Below are positions 8,809 to 16,711 of a stretch of DNA of 34,337 bases, in pieces. A model generated the notes under the pieces. It had not been told where the DNA came from. It ran no database searches and saw only the letters and a program-made list of their open reading frames with translations. Source of the DNA: Gemmatimonadota bacterium (GTDB lineage: Bacteria > Latescibacterota > UBA2968 > UBA8231). The position numbers were made by a program, and so were the translations under genes. Location of the stretch: NCBI GenBank assembly GCA_018673255.1, contig JABHDC010000059.1, positions 1-34,337 on the forward strand. The letters are read 5' to 3'. Position 1 is the stretch's first letter. The number at the start of each line of letters is the position of its first letter.

Positions 8809-8841
8809 CAGCGACGACACCTTGTGGGGATGTCGTCGCTG
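8809..8841. terminator. Hairpin between convergent unknown gene and frr
   Basis: An 11-bp perfect inverted repeat, CAGCGACGACA (8809-8819) and TGTCGTCGCTG (8831-8841), with an 11-nt loop. It sits between the stop codons of two convergent genes. The minus-strand side is mildly T-rich (TTCTCGTTCT); the plus side is not. It most likely ends the ribosomal operon transcript and perhaps both. Confidence 0.65.
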
Positions 8842-8894
8842 AGGTAGAGCGCATGAAGCAGAGGATGGAGCCGGTTGCCGACAGGCGACCAGAC

Positions 8895-9455
8895 TTACAC
8901 TTCCATGATCTCTTCTTCTTTGTGCTTGATGATCTCGTCGATGCGCTTGATCTTGGCGTCCGTCATTTCCTGCACATGATCGTGGCAGTGACGCGCATCA
9001 TCTTCGGACACATCACCATCCTTCTTGGCATCATCCACCAGATCCAGTCCCTCACGACGTGCCTGACGAATCGCGACGCGTGCCTCTTCGGCACGATGTC
9101 GTGCGATCTTCGTCATCTCGATACGTCGTTCTTCCGTGAGTTCCGGAATCGGCAGACGGATCACCTGCCCATCGTTGCTGGGGTTCAGTCCGAGGGACTT
9201 GTCAGAAAGGATCGCCTTCTCGATGTCACCGATCAGCGTCTGCTCGTACGGCTTGATCATCAGTAGCCGCGGCTCAGGTGCACTGATCGATGCGAGCTGA
9301 TTCAGTGGAGTCGATGACCCGTAGTAATCAATGCGGATCCCATCCACCAACGAGGTTGAAGCGCGGCCCGTGCGAACACCGGACAGGTCTCGAATCAACG
9401 CCTCCATGGCGTTGTTCATCATTTTCTCGACTTCAGCATAGATCTCATCCAGCAT
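8895..9455 (-). CDS. frr: Ribosome recycling factor
   Basis: This 186-residue protein is full-length RRF, which with EF-G splits post-termination ribosomes. Family blocks are intact: VRTGRASTSLVDGIRIDYYG, PLNQLASISAPEPRLLMI and LTEERRIEMTKIARHRAEEARVAIR. GGAGG lies 7 nt before the ATG. It is the last gene of the rplM-rpsI-rpsB-tsf-frr run, 66 nt after tsf. In many bacteria pyrH stands between tsf and frr; here it does not. Confidence 0.98.
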   Translation of the reverse strand: MLDEIYAEVEKMMNNAMEALIRDLSGVRTGRASTSLVDGIRIDYYGSSTPLNQLASISAPEPRLLMIKPYEQTLIGDIEKAILSDKSLGLNPSNDGQVIRLPIPELTEERRIEMTKIARHRAEEARVAIRQARREGLDLVDDAKKDGDVSEDDARHCHDHVQEMTDAKIKRIDEIIKHKEEEIMEV

Positions 9456-9521
9456 GACCTATCCTCCCCCTTACCTTGTGCACAACGTCGATCAATCGTG
9501 TTGGCCGGATCCGTCGGCCGG

Positions 9522-10118
9522 TCAGTCGCCCAGGCGGAAACAAGCGAAGCGCCGGATCGTCAGCTTCTCACCGATCTTGGCGGTCAACTCTGTCAACATC
9601 TGATCGATCGTCTTGTCAGGATCCTTCACGAACGCCTGCTCCAGCAGGCAGACATCCTGGTAATACTTCTCCAGTCGCCCGTGCACGATCTTCTCAGCGA
9701 TATGCTCGGGCTTGCCTTCGTTCTTGGCCTGCTCGAGGTAGATCTCCTTTTCCTTCTCCACAGCAACCTGATCGAGATCCTCGCGTCCCACTGCAATCGG
9801 CTGCTCGGCGGCGATGTGCATGGCCACATCGCGAGCGAAGGCCTGGAAATCGTCAGTACGAGCAACAAAGTCGGTCTCGCAATTCACCTCGATCATGACG
9901 CCGAGGCGACTGCCGGGATGGATATACGATGTGATGACACCTTCGTTGGCGTCGCGACCGGCTCGCTTTTCGACGGCTGATAGCCCCTGCTTGCGCAGGT
10001 AGTCTACCGCCTTCTCCATGTCACCATCGGTTTCCTGGAGAGCCTTCTTACAGTCCATCATGCCGATCCCGGTGGTGTCGCGCAACTGGCGAACCGCGGC
10101 GGCGGTAATATCTGCCAT
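9522..10118 (-). CDS. tsf: Elongation factor Ts (short form)
   Basis: EF-Ts catalyses GDP/GTP exchange on EF-Tu. At 198 residues this is the short form with one core subdomain, as in Thermus and many non-proteobacterial lineages; E. coli EF-Ts has 283. The N-terminal UBA-like domain (VRQLRDTTGIGMMDCKKAL) and the TDFVAR motif that contacts EF-Tu are present. An AGGAAG Shine-Dalgarno sequence precedes the ATG. It is 84 nt downstream of rpsB, with a 6-bp stem (GACCCG/CGGGTC, 10158-10177) in the gap. Confidence 0.97.
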   Translation of the reverse strand: MADITAAAVRQLRDTTGIGMMDCKKALQETDGDMEKAVDYLRKQGLSAVEKRAGRDANEGVITSYIHPGSRLGVMIEVNCETDFVARTDDFQAFARDVAMHIAAEQPIAVGREDLDQVAVEKEKEIYLEQAKNEGKPEHIAEKIVHGRLEKYYQDVCLLEQAFVKDPDKTIDQMLTELTAKIGEKLTIRRFACFRLGD

Positions 10119-10202
10119 CTGTCTTCCTCGAATGCTGTCTCTACATCAATGGTGGATGACCCGGAATTGGGCGGGTCGATATCGTGACTTGTGAAGAGCC
10201 CG

Positions 10203-10961
10203 TCAGCTCGCCTTGGCGGCCACGGGTTCGGCCTTCGCGTCCCCATCCTTGGGGCCTGCCCCACCTTCGGACTTGCCGCTGGCGGCACGCCCCTCGATGA
10301 CAGCATCAGCCATGTGGTGGGTGATCACTTCGATCGACCGGATTGCGTCGTCATTTCCGGCGATCGGGTGGGTCACCAGATCCGGGTCACAATTTGTGTC
10401 GACAATGGCCACGGACGGGATCCCGAGCTTCTTGGCCTCGGAGATCGCCAGGCTTTCCTTGTTGATATCGATGAGGAACATCAATCCAGGTAGACTCCCC
10501 ATCTTGCGGATACCTCTCAGCGTACGGTCAAGACGGATCCGCTCCTTCTCCAGCAGAAGGACTTCCTTCTTCTTCAGCTTATCGTAGGTGCCATCTGTCG
10601 AGATCTTGTCCAGATGATCGAGGTGGCGAATGTTCATCCGTATCGTCTGCCAGTTGGTCAGCATGCCACCCAGCCAACGCTCAGTCACCTGGAACATGCC
10701 ACAACGCTCAGCCTCTGCCTGGATCACATCCACAGCCTGCTTCTTCGTTCCAACGAAGAGAACGGGCTTGCCTTCCTGCGTCGTACGACGCACAGCCTCA
10801 TAGGCGGCTTCGAGGCCGCGCATGGTCTTGTTCAGATCAATAAGATGGATGCCGTTGCGCTCGGTGAAGATGTAAGGCTCCATCTTCGGGTTCCATCGTC
10901 GGGTCTGATGCCCGAAATGGGTACCGGCCTCGAGCAGGTCGCTGATGCGAACCTCAGCCAT
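10203..10961 (-). CDS. rpsB: 30S ribosomal protein S2
   Basis: Taking the ATG at 10961 gives 252 residues, the normal length. The start has GGGAG 7 nt upstream, and the protein then begins with the family pattern EVRISDLLEAGTHFGHQTRRWNPKM. An in-frame ATG at 11063 adds 34 non-conserved residues and is rejected. Core motifs include ILFVGTKKQA-type FVGTKKQAVDV, RWLGGMLTNW and PSVAIVDTNCDP. The C-terminus is an Ala/Lys/Gly-rich tail. It lies 402 nt from rpsI, a long gap within an otherwise compact operon that contains conserved-looking hairpins. Confidence 0.98.
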   Translation of the reverse strand: MAEVRISDLLEAGTHFGHQTRRWNPKMEPYIFTERNGIHLIDLNKTMRGLEAAYEAVRRTTQEGKPVLFVGTKKQAVDVIQAEAERCGMFQVTERWLGGMLTNWQTIRMNIRHLDHLDKISTDGTYDKLKKKEVLLLEKERIRLDRTLRGIRKMGSLPGLMFLIDINKESLAISEAKKLGIPSVAIVDTNCDPDLVTHPIAGNDDAIRSIEVITHHMADAVIEGRAASGKSEGGAGPKDGDAKAEPVAAKAS

Positions 10962-11148
10962 TTGTGACTCCCTGTATGGGTTGGTCGTCCATGATCCGTC
11001 AACCAATGTCGGAGCCTCACCGAGCAGCTCCCGGCCAGACACCCCCGACATTGTCGAGATCATGTGTTTGGTAACCGCATCAGACTGCGACGCGGTTCCT
11101 ATTGAGCTTGCTACGCAGACTCTGGGTAGCGGCCCTGCCGCTGGTCAT

Positions 11149-11163
11149 CGCGCAAACTGCGCG
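11149..11163 (-). repeat. Hairpin with GCAGTTTGC core, copy 1
   Basis: On the transcribed (minus) strand the sequence is CGCGCA-GTT-TGCGCG, a perfect 6-bp stem with a 3-nt loop. The 9-nt core GCAGTTTGC recurs 74 nt upstream at 11226-11234. Confidence 0.55.
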
Positions 11164-11219
11164 CAGTGCCTTGTGAGTTTCGCTGGGCGGAACTCTTGGT
11201 GGCACCTTTTCTCCAGCGA

Positions 11220-11241
11220 GGCCGGGCAAACTGCCCCGGCC
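11220..11241 (-). repeat. Hairpin with GCAGTTTGC core, copy 2
   Basis: Minus strand GGCCGGGGCA-GTT-TGCCCGGCC: two stem blocks (4 and 5 bp) with a single bulged G and the same GTT loop as copy 1. The flanking stem bases differ between copies while the core is identical. Confidence 0.55.
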
Positions 11242-11363
11242 CTGTGGCGCTACTTCCGGCGTTTCGCTCGCGAACTCTGCCCCGCTTTAGAATCAGCAGG
11301 ACACTCATCTCCAGAACTTGCCCCGATGGGGCAAATCCTCGAGAAGAGATAAGCGCAGTCTGT

Positions 11364-11762
11364 CTATCGCTTAGAGAACTGGAACTTCTTGCGGGCGCCA
11401 GCCAGACCGTACTTTTTGCGCTCTTTCTCACGCGGATCGCGCGTGAGAAAGCCCGCTCGCTTCAGGACAGCGCGCATGGTCGGATCGTAACTCAGCAGGG
11501 CGCGGGCGATACCCAGAGAGGCCGCACCGGCCTGACCGCGCTTGCCACCACCGCGTGTGCTGATCGCGATATCGAACTTGTCGCGGCACTCAACCGCCTC
11601 AAGCGGCTGCAGCATGATCATTTCGAGTGCGTCACGACGCAGATACTCGTCGACCTTGCGCCCGTTGATCGTGATCTGCCCCGAACCGGGATGCATCCTG
11701 ACGCGGGCCACAGATGTCTTTCGACGACCGGTGGCTTCTAACTTCTGGGTGGCTTCAACCAT
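11364..11762 (-). CDS. rpsI: 30S ribosomal protein S9
   Basis: This 132-residue protein is full-length S9. It has the N-terminal ATGRRKTSVARVRM block, GGGKRGQAGAASLGIARAL, and the conserved C-terminal tail ERKKYGLAGARKKFQFSKR, whose terminal Lys-Arg reaches the ribosomal P-site tRNA. It lies 52 nt after rplM, the usual partner, and a GGAG lies about 11 nt before the ATG. Confidence 0.98.
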   Translation of the reverse strand: MVEATQKLEATGRRKTSVARVRMHPGSGQITINGRKVDEYLRRDALEMIMLQPLEAVECRDKFDIAISTRGGGKRGQAGAASLGIARALLSYDPTMRAVLKRAGFLTRDPREKERKKYGLAGARKKFQFSKR

Positions 11763-11814
11763 GTAGAAAGTGCTCCGAAAATCCTGAAGGGTTGTTACGC
11801 GAGATCAAAATCGT

Positions 11815-12267
11815 TTACAGATCGAGGGTCTTGGGCTGCTGAGCGGCGTGGCCGTGCTCAGCGCCTCCATACACCCGCAGCTTGCGGAACATCTTGCGAC
11901 CGAGGGAGTTGTTCGGCAGCATACCCCAGACGGCCTTCTTGATGATGCGGTCGGGGTGTTCGGCAAGGACACGTTCGAAAGGCGTGGTCTTGAGACCACC
12001 TGGATGCCCCGTGTGGCGATAGTACACTTTCTGCTCAGCCTTGCGGCCGGTCACGTGCACCTTCGAAGCATTGATCACGACGATGTGGTCGCCCATGTCC
12101 ATGTGGGGCGCATACGTCGGCTTGTGCTTGCCGCGCAAAACGTGAGCGATCTGGCTGGCCAATCGACCGAGAGTCTTGCCCTCTGCATCGACGATGAACC
12201 AGCAATTCTCGACCTCACTTGCCTTGGGGCTGTAGGTCCGATTCGGGCTGTCGGTTCGCTTTGTCAA
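11815..12267 (-). CDS. rplM: 50S ribosomal protein L13
   Basis: This 150-residue protein is full-length L13: [57 protein letters not shown] and a [19 protein letters not shown] block. The start appears to be TTG at 12267, because no ATG or GTG exists before the conserved region. GGAAG lies 6 nt upstream. That Shine-Dalgarno sequence sits inside a small hairpin (12276-12288), a possible point of translational control. It is the first gene of the ribosomal operon. Confidence 0.97.
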   Translation of the reverse strand: MTKRTDSPNRTYSPKASEVENCWFIVDAEGKTLGRLASQIAHVLRGKHKPTYAPHMDMGDHIVVINASKVHVTGRKAEQKVYYRHTGHPGGLKTTPFERVLAEHPDRIIKKAVWGMLPNNSLGRKMFRKLRVYGGAEHGHAAQQPKTLDL

Positions 12268-12275
12268 CTCACACT

Positions 12276-12288
12276 TCCACGCTGTGGA
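12276..12288 (-). promoter_or_regulatory. Hairpin occluding the rplM ribosome binding site
   Basis: On the transcript TCCAC-AGC-GTGGA forms a 5-bp stem whose 3' arm overlaps the GGAAG (12274-12278) that serves the TTG start. Together with the non-ATG start this could limit rplM translation. It is short, so the call is tentative. Confidence 0.3.
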
Positions 12289-12344
12289 GCCCGCAACCCC
12301 TGTCTTCCCGGAGTAGGGCAGGCAGGTCGAGCCCCTGTTTTTTA

Positions 12345-12368
12345 ACGGCAGATTCTTGACGGCAGATT
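12345..12368. repeat. Tandem 10-nt direct repeat in the rplM leader
   Basis: ACGGCAGATT occurs at 12345-12354 and again at 12359-12368, a 14-nt period, within the roughly 150-nt untranslated leader of rplM (AATCTGCCGT on the transcript). It may be a protein-binding site or part of a leader structure. Confidence 0.45.
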
Positions 12369-12425
12369 GGCTTTGGGACGGAGAATCGTAATTAGGCGGT
12401 AATCCGTCTTTGGTACGAACTGGAG

Positions 12426-12454
12426 AATCTATGGGCTCTCAGAGAGACTGTCAA
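12426..12454 (-). promoter_or_regulatory. Sigma70 promoter of the rplM ribosomal operon
   Basis: On the minus strand a perfect -35 TTGACA (12454-12449) is followed by exactly 17 nt and a -10 TAGATT (12431-12426, 4 of 6). Transcription would start near 12418 and give a leader of about 150 nt before rplM. The spacer contains a CTCTC-TGAGAG palindrome. It lies just beyond the dedA stop (12462), so rplM has its own promoter. Confidence 0.75.
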
Positions 12455-12461
12455 CGATCTA

Positions 12462-13088
12462 TCACTCATCTGCCCCCCTTCTACGCCGGTGCCACCACCG
12501 AATCCCCACGCCGACAAGGACCACGGCCAACACCAACAGCGCCAATCGGTTGTAGAGCCCCAGCCATTCCAGGACCTGCCCCCAGTTGCGCCCCACCAGC
12601 AGGCCAGCACTCAACAGCAGACCATTCCACAGGGCCATGCTCAGGAACCCAAGAATCGCAACCTGCCGCCAGCCCATGCCGGCCATGCCTGCGGTCAGCG
12701 CGATGACAGACCGGATTCCGGACAGAAACCGGTTGGCGAAGATGAGCCACAGACCGTAACGCTCGAGCCAGGCTTGAGCCCGTGCCACCTGCGCAGTCGA
12801 GAAGAGCCGTGTGCGCCCTCTTCGTTCCAGGAAACTGCGCCCTCGAGTGAACCCGATGTACCACATCATCATGAAGCCAGCGGTCCCCCCGGCACAGGTG
12901 GAGGCATAGACCCAGATCCACGACAGCGCACCGCGCCCCACGAGGTAAGCACCAAATACGACGACCGTATCGCCAGGAACCGGTGGGATGACATTCTCGA
13001 GGAACGCACTCAGGCCGAGGAACAGATAGGACCAGATCGGTGGCCACGCCGCCATCTGTTCAATCAGTCCATCGAGGAATCCACTCAT
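12462..13088 (-). CDS. DedA-family membrane protein
   Basis: This 208-residue polytopic inner-membrane protein belongs to the DedA/VTT superfamily. ENVIPPVPGDTVVVFGAYLVGRG is the classical first re-entrant motif, and RFLSGIRSVIALTAGMAGM is the second, with its essential Arg. DedA proteins take part in envelope homeostasis, and some recycle undecaprenyl phosphate across the membrane; which role applies here is not visible. It ends in a basic RWWHRRRRGADE tail. Its ATG overlaps the ispDF stop by 4 nt (ATGA), so it is translated together with a prenyl-precursor enzyme. Confidence 0.92.
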   Translation of the reverse strand: MSGFLDGLIEQMAAWPPIWSYLFLGLSAFLENVIPPVPGDTVVVFGAYLVGRGALSWIWVYASTCAGGTAGFMMMWYIGFTRGRSFLERRGRTRLFSTAQVARAQAWLERYGLWLIFANRFLSGIRSVIALTAGMAGMGWRQVAILGFLSMALWNGLLLSAGLLVGRNWGQVLEWLGLYNRLALLVLAVVLVGVGIRWWHRRRRGADE

Positions 13089-14254
13089 CGAGAGGGTGGG
13101 CAGATCTGCACGAGTGCGACGGCTTGAGCAGCCATGCCCTCTTCACGCCCCACAAATCCAAGACGTTCCGTCGTTGTGGCCTTGACGGAAACGACCGCCT
13201 CGTCGATCCCCAGAGTCTCGGCCAGACGCCTGGCGATCGCCCCCGTATGGGGTGCCAGCTTGGGAGCCTGCGCCATCACGACCGTGTCGATATTCACAAC
13301 CCTGGCGCCGATCGCTTGCAATCGATCGGCGACGTCCTTCAGCAGAATCAGACTTGAGATCCCCGCGTAGCTCTCATCCGTATCTGGAAAGAGTTGACCC
13401 ACATCCCCCATTGCCACCGCGCCAAGGAGCGCGTCGATGATGGCGTGAGTCAGCACATCCGCGTCAGAATGTCCAGCCAGCCCTCGATCCGCTGGGATCT
13501 GTATACCTCCCAGAATCAGCGGTCGCCCCACGGCGAAGGCGTGAACATCGTATCCCTGGCCGATTCGCAGCAGTGAGGGTGCCATGGCGGGCAGATCCTG
13601 GGGTATTGTGACCTTCACGTTGGCATACTCCCCTTCCACGACGTGGACAGGATGGCCGCACGCTTCGACGAGGACGGCCTCATCTGTGGCTGGCAGCTGC
13701 GGATCACGTCTGGCGAAGGCCTCCTGCAACAATGAGCGGCGAAAGCCCTGGGGCGTCTGAGCATTCATCAGCTGACGACGATCCGGCGTGGCGGAGATCA
13801 CCCCGTCGACGACCTGCTTCACCGTCTCAGTGACAGGTACGGCCGCGATGGCCGCCCCGTGCAGTGTGGCCGCATCCACCACATCACCGATGAGTCGATC
13901 GCTCACCCACGGGCGCACGGCGTCGTGGACGAGGATGATGTCATCTGCTGGCTCGAGACAGGCCAGGGCCCGTTCGACAGAGTCGACCCGTTCGGCTCCC
14001 CCAGTCACGGGGGGTCGGAGCTTAGATCCGCCCCATTTCGCAATGGCGGAAAATCGTTGTTCATCGTCGGGGTGAATGGCGACGAGAATGGCGTGTATCC
14101 GGTCACATGCACACAGTGCCTCCAGCGTATGCGCCAGTAGCGGCCGGCCATCTACCATCATGTATTGCTTGGGGATCTCTCCTCCCATGCGCTGCCCTCG
14201 CCCGGCGGCCGGGATCAGTACAACCGCTGTCGGCGGCCTGTCGATAGGGCTCAC
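13085..14254 (-). CDS. ispDF: Bifunctional MEP cytidylyltransferase / MECDP synthase
   Basis: This 389-residue protein fuses two steps of the MEP isoprenoid pathway. The IspD half (residues about 8-225) has the nucleotide-binding AAGRGQRMGGEIPKQYM, VHDAVRPWVS and NAQTPQGFRR. The IspF half (about 230-389) starts with IGQGYDVHAF and has the metal-site motif GLAGHSDADVLTHAIIDALLGA, GDVGQLFPDTD and the C-terminal TTTERLGFVGREEGMAAQA. IspE, the intervening step, is not nearby. The GTG at 14254 overlaps the queA stop (GTGA) and has GGAG 7 nt upstream. Earlier in-frame starts would overlap queA by about 270 nt and lack homology. Confidence 0.97.
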   Translation of the reverse strand: MSPIDRPPTAVVLIPAAGRGQRMGGEIPKQYMMVDGRPLLAHTLEALCACDRIHAILVAIHPDDEQRFSAIAKWGGSKLRPPVTGGAERVDSVERALACLEPADDIILVHDAVRPWVSDRLIGDVVDAATLHGAAIAAVPVTETVKQVVDGVISATPDRRQLMNAQTPQGFRRSLLQEAFARRDPQLPATDEAVLVEACGHPVHVVEGEYANVKVTIPQDLPAMAPSLLRIGQGYDVHAFAVGRPLILGGIQIPADRGLAGHSDADVLTHAIIDALLGAVAMGDVGQLFPDTDESYAGISSLILLKDVADRLQAIGARVVNIDTVVMAQAPKLAPHTGAIARRLAETLGIDEAVVSVKATTTERLGFVGREEGMAAQAVALVQICPPSR

Positions 14255-15318
14255 CGTCGGTCTCCATGGATGAACATGGCATCGCCATAGCTGTAGAAGC
14301 GGTAGCCATCCTCCACGGCGTGAGCATAGGCATGGCGGATGGCATCTGCACCACCGAAGGCACTCACCAGCATCAGCAAGCTGGAACGAGGCAGGTGGAA
14401 GTTCGTCACCATGGCATCCACCACCTGGAACCGGTGATCGGGTGTGACGACGAGATCGGTCCAGCCCTGGCCGGAGACCAGCGTTCCGGATGCAGCGCAG
14501 GTTTCCAGTGCGCGCACGCATGTTGTCCCGACGGCAACCACCCGTCCGCCTGCTGCCCGTCGCGTGGCAATCAGTTCGGCCGTGTCGGCTGGCAACTGGT
14601 AGTATTCGGCCTCGATCCGATGCTGTCGGGGATCCTCGTGTCTAATGGGTGAGAATGTCCCTGCCCCGACATGCAGCAGTAAGCGCGCCACGGCCGTGCC
14701 TGCCGCCTGAATCTGTTCCAACAGCGAGTCCGTGAAATGCAATCCTGCAGTCGGCGCGGCGATCGAGCCGCCAGCACGTGCGAAAACGGTCTGGTAACGT
14801 TGCGTGTCATCTTCCTCAGGCGCACGCCGGATGTAAGGTGGAAGTGGGATCTGGCCTGCGTCACCGGCAAGTTTCCGGAAGGTCTCCAGGCCCGTTGGAT
14901 CATCCCCCGTGTCGTCACACCCCACAACACGAAAGTGGAGCCGATCCTCAGCCGTTCTCCCAACGACGACCAGTTCCAGTTCGCCGGAGCCACGCAGGAT
15001 ATCGCCATTCTCCAGACCCTTCAGGGGACGTGCCATGGCCAACCAGCCATCGGGTGTCCCCCTGCCCAGAACAAGCAACTCCACTCGCCCACCTGTGCGC
15101 GCCTTGCTGACATGCACCCGCGCCGGCACGACACGCGTCTCGTTCAGAACGAGAACATCTTCCGGTCGCAGATAGCGCAGCAGATCCACAAAAGTGGCAT
15201 CCGTCAGGTCAGTGGTGCCGCGATCCAGCACAAGGAGTCGGGATCCATCCCGGCGGGGTGCCGGATACAGGGCGATCTGCTCATCGGGCAGGGCGAAATC
15301 GTAGTCGTCCAGGTCCAT
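14251..15318 (-). CDS. queA: S-adenosylmethionine:tRNA ribosyltransferase-isomerase
   Basis: This 355-residue protein is full-length QueA, which transfers and rearranges the ribosyl group of SAM onto 7-aminomethyl-deazaguanine in tRNA to form epoxyqueuosine. Conserved blocks are YDFALPDEQIALYPAPRRDGSRLL, LVLNETRVVPAR, GQIPLPPYIRR, RYQTVFARAGGSIAAPTAGLHFT and NFHLPRSSLLMLVSAF. It is the first gene of queA-ispDF-dedA, downstream of the flagellin terminator, so a promoter should lie in 15319-15367, but I could not identify one. The Shine-Dalgarno sequence is weak. Confidence 0.98.
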   Translation of the reverse strand: MDLDDYDFALPDEQIALYPAPRRDGSRLLVLDRGTTDLTDATFVDLLRYLRPEDVLVLNETRVVPARVHVSKARTGGRVELLVLGRGTPDGWLAMARPLKGLENGDILRGSGELELVVVGRTAEDRLHFRVVGCDDTGDDPTGLETFRKLAGDAGQIPLPPYIRRAPEEDDTQRYQTVFARAGGSIAAPTAGLHFTDSLLEQIQAAGTAVARLLLHVGAGTFSPIRHEDPRQHRIEAEYYQLPADTAELIATRRAAGGRVVAVGTTCVRALETCAASGTLVSGQGWTDLVVTPDHRFQVVDAMVTNFHLPRSSLLMLVSAFGGADAIRHAYAHAVEDGYRFYSYGDAMFIHGDRR

Positions 15319-15360
15319 CAGCCGTCGTATTGAGAAAGAGCGGCAACATACACATTGAAA

Positions 15361-15393
15361 TGAAAAAGGGCCACCTCATCCCTGAGGTGGCCC
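15361..15393 (-). terminator. Intrinsic terminator of the minus-strand flagellin gene
   Basis: An 11-bp perfect stem, GGGCCACCTCA (15368-15378) with TGAGGTGGCCC (15383-15393), and a 4-nt loop are followed on the minus strand by TTTTTCATTTC. It lies about 160 nt after the flagellin stop and insulates queA from flagellin expression. It is the clearest intrinsic terminator in the window. Confidence 0.9.
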
Positions 15394-15550
15394 CCTTCTG
15401 GAGCTCGCACAATTCCTCCCTGTTCATCTCACCTCACAGTGATACTCGGCCGGAGTTGGAGGCGAGATGATTCCTCCTTGTATAGGGGGTGCGCTGCTTG
15501 AGCTAGGTCTCAGTGGACTGGACTCATCATCAAGCTCCGTGTGCGCCTGC

Positions 15551-16711
15551 CTACAGCAGGGACAGGGCTGATACAGACTGCACGTTGGCCTGCACTAACA
15601 TGGCATTGCTGGCACTGACCAGAATCTGCGCCCGTGAGAATGAGGTAACCTCAGATGCCACATCCGCATCGCGAATCGTGGCGTCTGACGCCGTGATACT
15701 CTCGATCTCTACCTCAGTGAAGGCGATGTTATAGTCCAGGCGATTCTGCACAGCGCCCAGATCACCCCGCGCCGCCGAAACGACGGTTGTGGCCCGGTCG
15801 ATCGATGAGATCGCCTCGCGCGCGGAACTGATACTGGCCAGTGACGTGCCGCCAAGATTCAGCGAGGTGCCTGTGGCGCGCAAATCGGGAATCCCGACTT
15901 CCAGCCGATTGAAGTAGTTGTCAGTGGGACCAACCTGGAATGAACCGCCCGTGCCTCCCTCAACAATGATGGTGGCTCCGTCCAGTTCACCGTCCGTGTA
16001 GTCTCCCGTGGCACCTTGAGCGCCAGCGCCGGCGAGTGTGATCTGCACACCGAGACGATCGAAATTGGCCACGACGGACGTCCCCGACGCCACCACAGTG
16101 CCATCCAGGAGGGTGCCCATATTCAGTGTCTGTGTGACAGCACCGTTGCCCAGCGTCAATGCGCCATCTGCCGCGGCATCGGAAAATGTGAAAGTCCCTG
16201 CCTGCACGGCGGACAGACTGATACGGGTAATGCCCGTTGTCGCGCTGCCCGTTACAGCGGTGGAGGCCGCGCTGGAAACTTGATTCCCGAATCCTGCCAG
16301 CAGATTACTGCTGTTGTACATCGTCGCCTCAGCGATCCGGTCTATTTCCGAGATCAACTGGTTGTACTCGGCAGCGATCGACTCACGATTTCTGTCGTTG
16401 ACCGTACTCGTGGCTGACTGGTTCGCCAACTCTTTCAGTCGAACGATCATGTTGTTCACTTCCTGCAGAGACCCTTCGGCCACCTGCAGAAGATCGGATC
16501 CCTGCTGCGCGTTGCGCACATTCTGACCCAGTCTGGCGATCTCGCTACGCATCCCCTCCGACACCACCAATCCTGAGGCGTCATCCTTGGCACGATTGAC
16601 GCGCAAGCCTGATGACAGTCGCTCGAGACCCTGGTTGAGGACGTTCACGTTGCGGGAGATCGATCGCTGCGTGTTGAGAGCAGCGATGCTGTTGTTCACT
16701 CGCAGTGGCAT
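15551..16711 (-). CDS. fliC: Flagellin
   Basis: This 386-residue filament protein has canonical flagellin ends: the N-terminal D0/D1 region VNNSIAALNTQRSISRN, GLERLSSGLRVNRAKDDASGL and LKELANQSATSTVNDRNR, and the C-terminal VASEVTSFSRAQILVSASNAMLVQANVQS ending in LSLL. The central 200 residues form the variable domain, with a TDGELDGATIIVEGGTGGSF segment shared with the second flagellin. AAGGAGG lies 12 nt before the ATG, slightly far. It is monocistronic, with its own strong terminator. Its normal ends suggest it is the main filament subunit. Confidence 0.96.
   Translation of the reverse strand: MPLRVNNSIAALNTQRSISRNVNVLNQGLERLSSGLRVNRAKDDASGLVVSEGMRSEIARLGQNVRNAQQGSDLLQVAEGSLQEVNNMIVRLKELANQSATSTVNDRNRESIAAEYNQLISEIDRIAEATMYNSSNLLAGFGNQVSSAASTAVTGSATTGITRISLSAVQAGTFTFSDAAADGALTLGNGAVTQTLNMGTLLDGTVVASGTSVVANFDRLGVQITLAGAGAQGATGDYTDGELDGATIIVEGGTGGSFQVGPTDNYFNRLEVGIPDLRATGTSLNLGGTSLASISSAREAISSIDRATTVVSAARGDLGAVQNRLDYNIAFTEVEIESITASDATIRDADVASEVTSFSRAQILVSASNAMLVQANVQSVSALSLL

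Larger units (their letters stand above)
10962..11363 (-). promoter_or_regulatory. 402-nt non-coding, highly structured rpsB leader/spacer
   Basis: No credible gene lies between rpsI and rpsB; the longest minus-strand frame (11111-11431) is low-complexity and runs into rpsI. Read in the transcribed direction, the spacer contains four hairpins: 11334-11318 (7-bp stem), 11241-11220, 11163-11149 and 11142-11128 (AGCGGC/GCCGCT). Two of them share an identical 9-nt core. I see no convincing sigma70 promoter inside it. Autoregulated rpsB leaders are known in several bacteria, so an S2-responsive leader is a reasonable inference. Confidence 0.45.

Noticed and set aside
8375..8854. 159-residue minus-strand frame opposite the membrane-anchored unknown gene
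   Set aside because: Its sequence is Arg/Pro-rich noise, while the plus-strand frame has a membrane helix and a plausible tail.
11111..11431. 106-residue minus-strand frame in the rpsI-rpsB spacer
   Set aside because: Low-complexity Arg/Ser composition, no start signal, and it overlaps rpsI in another frame.
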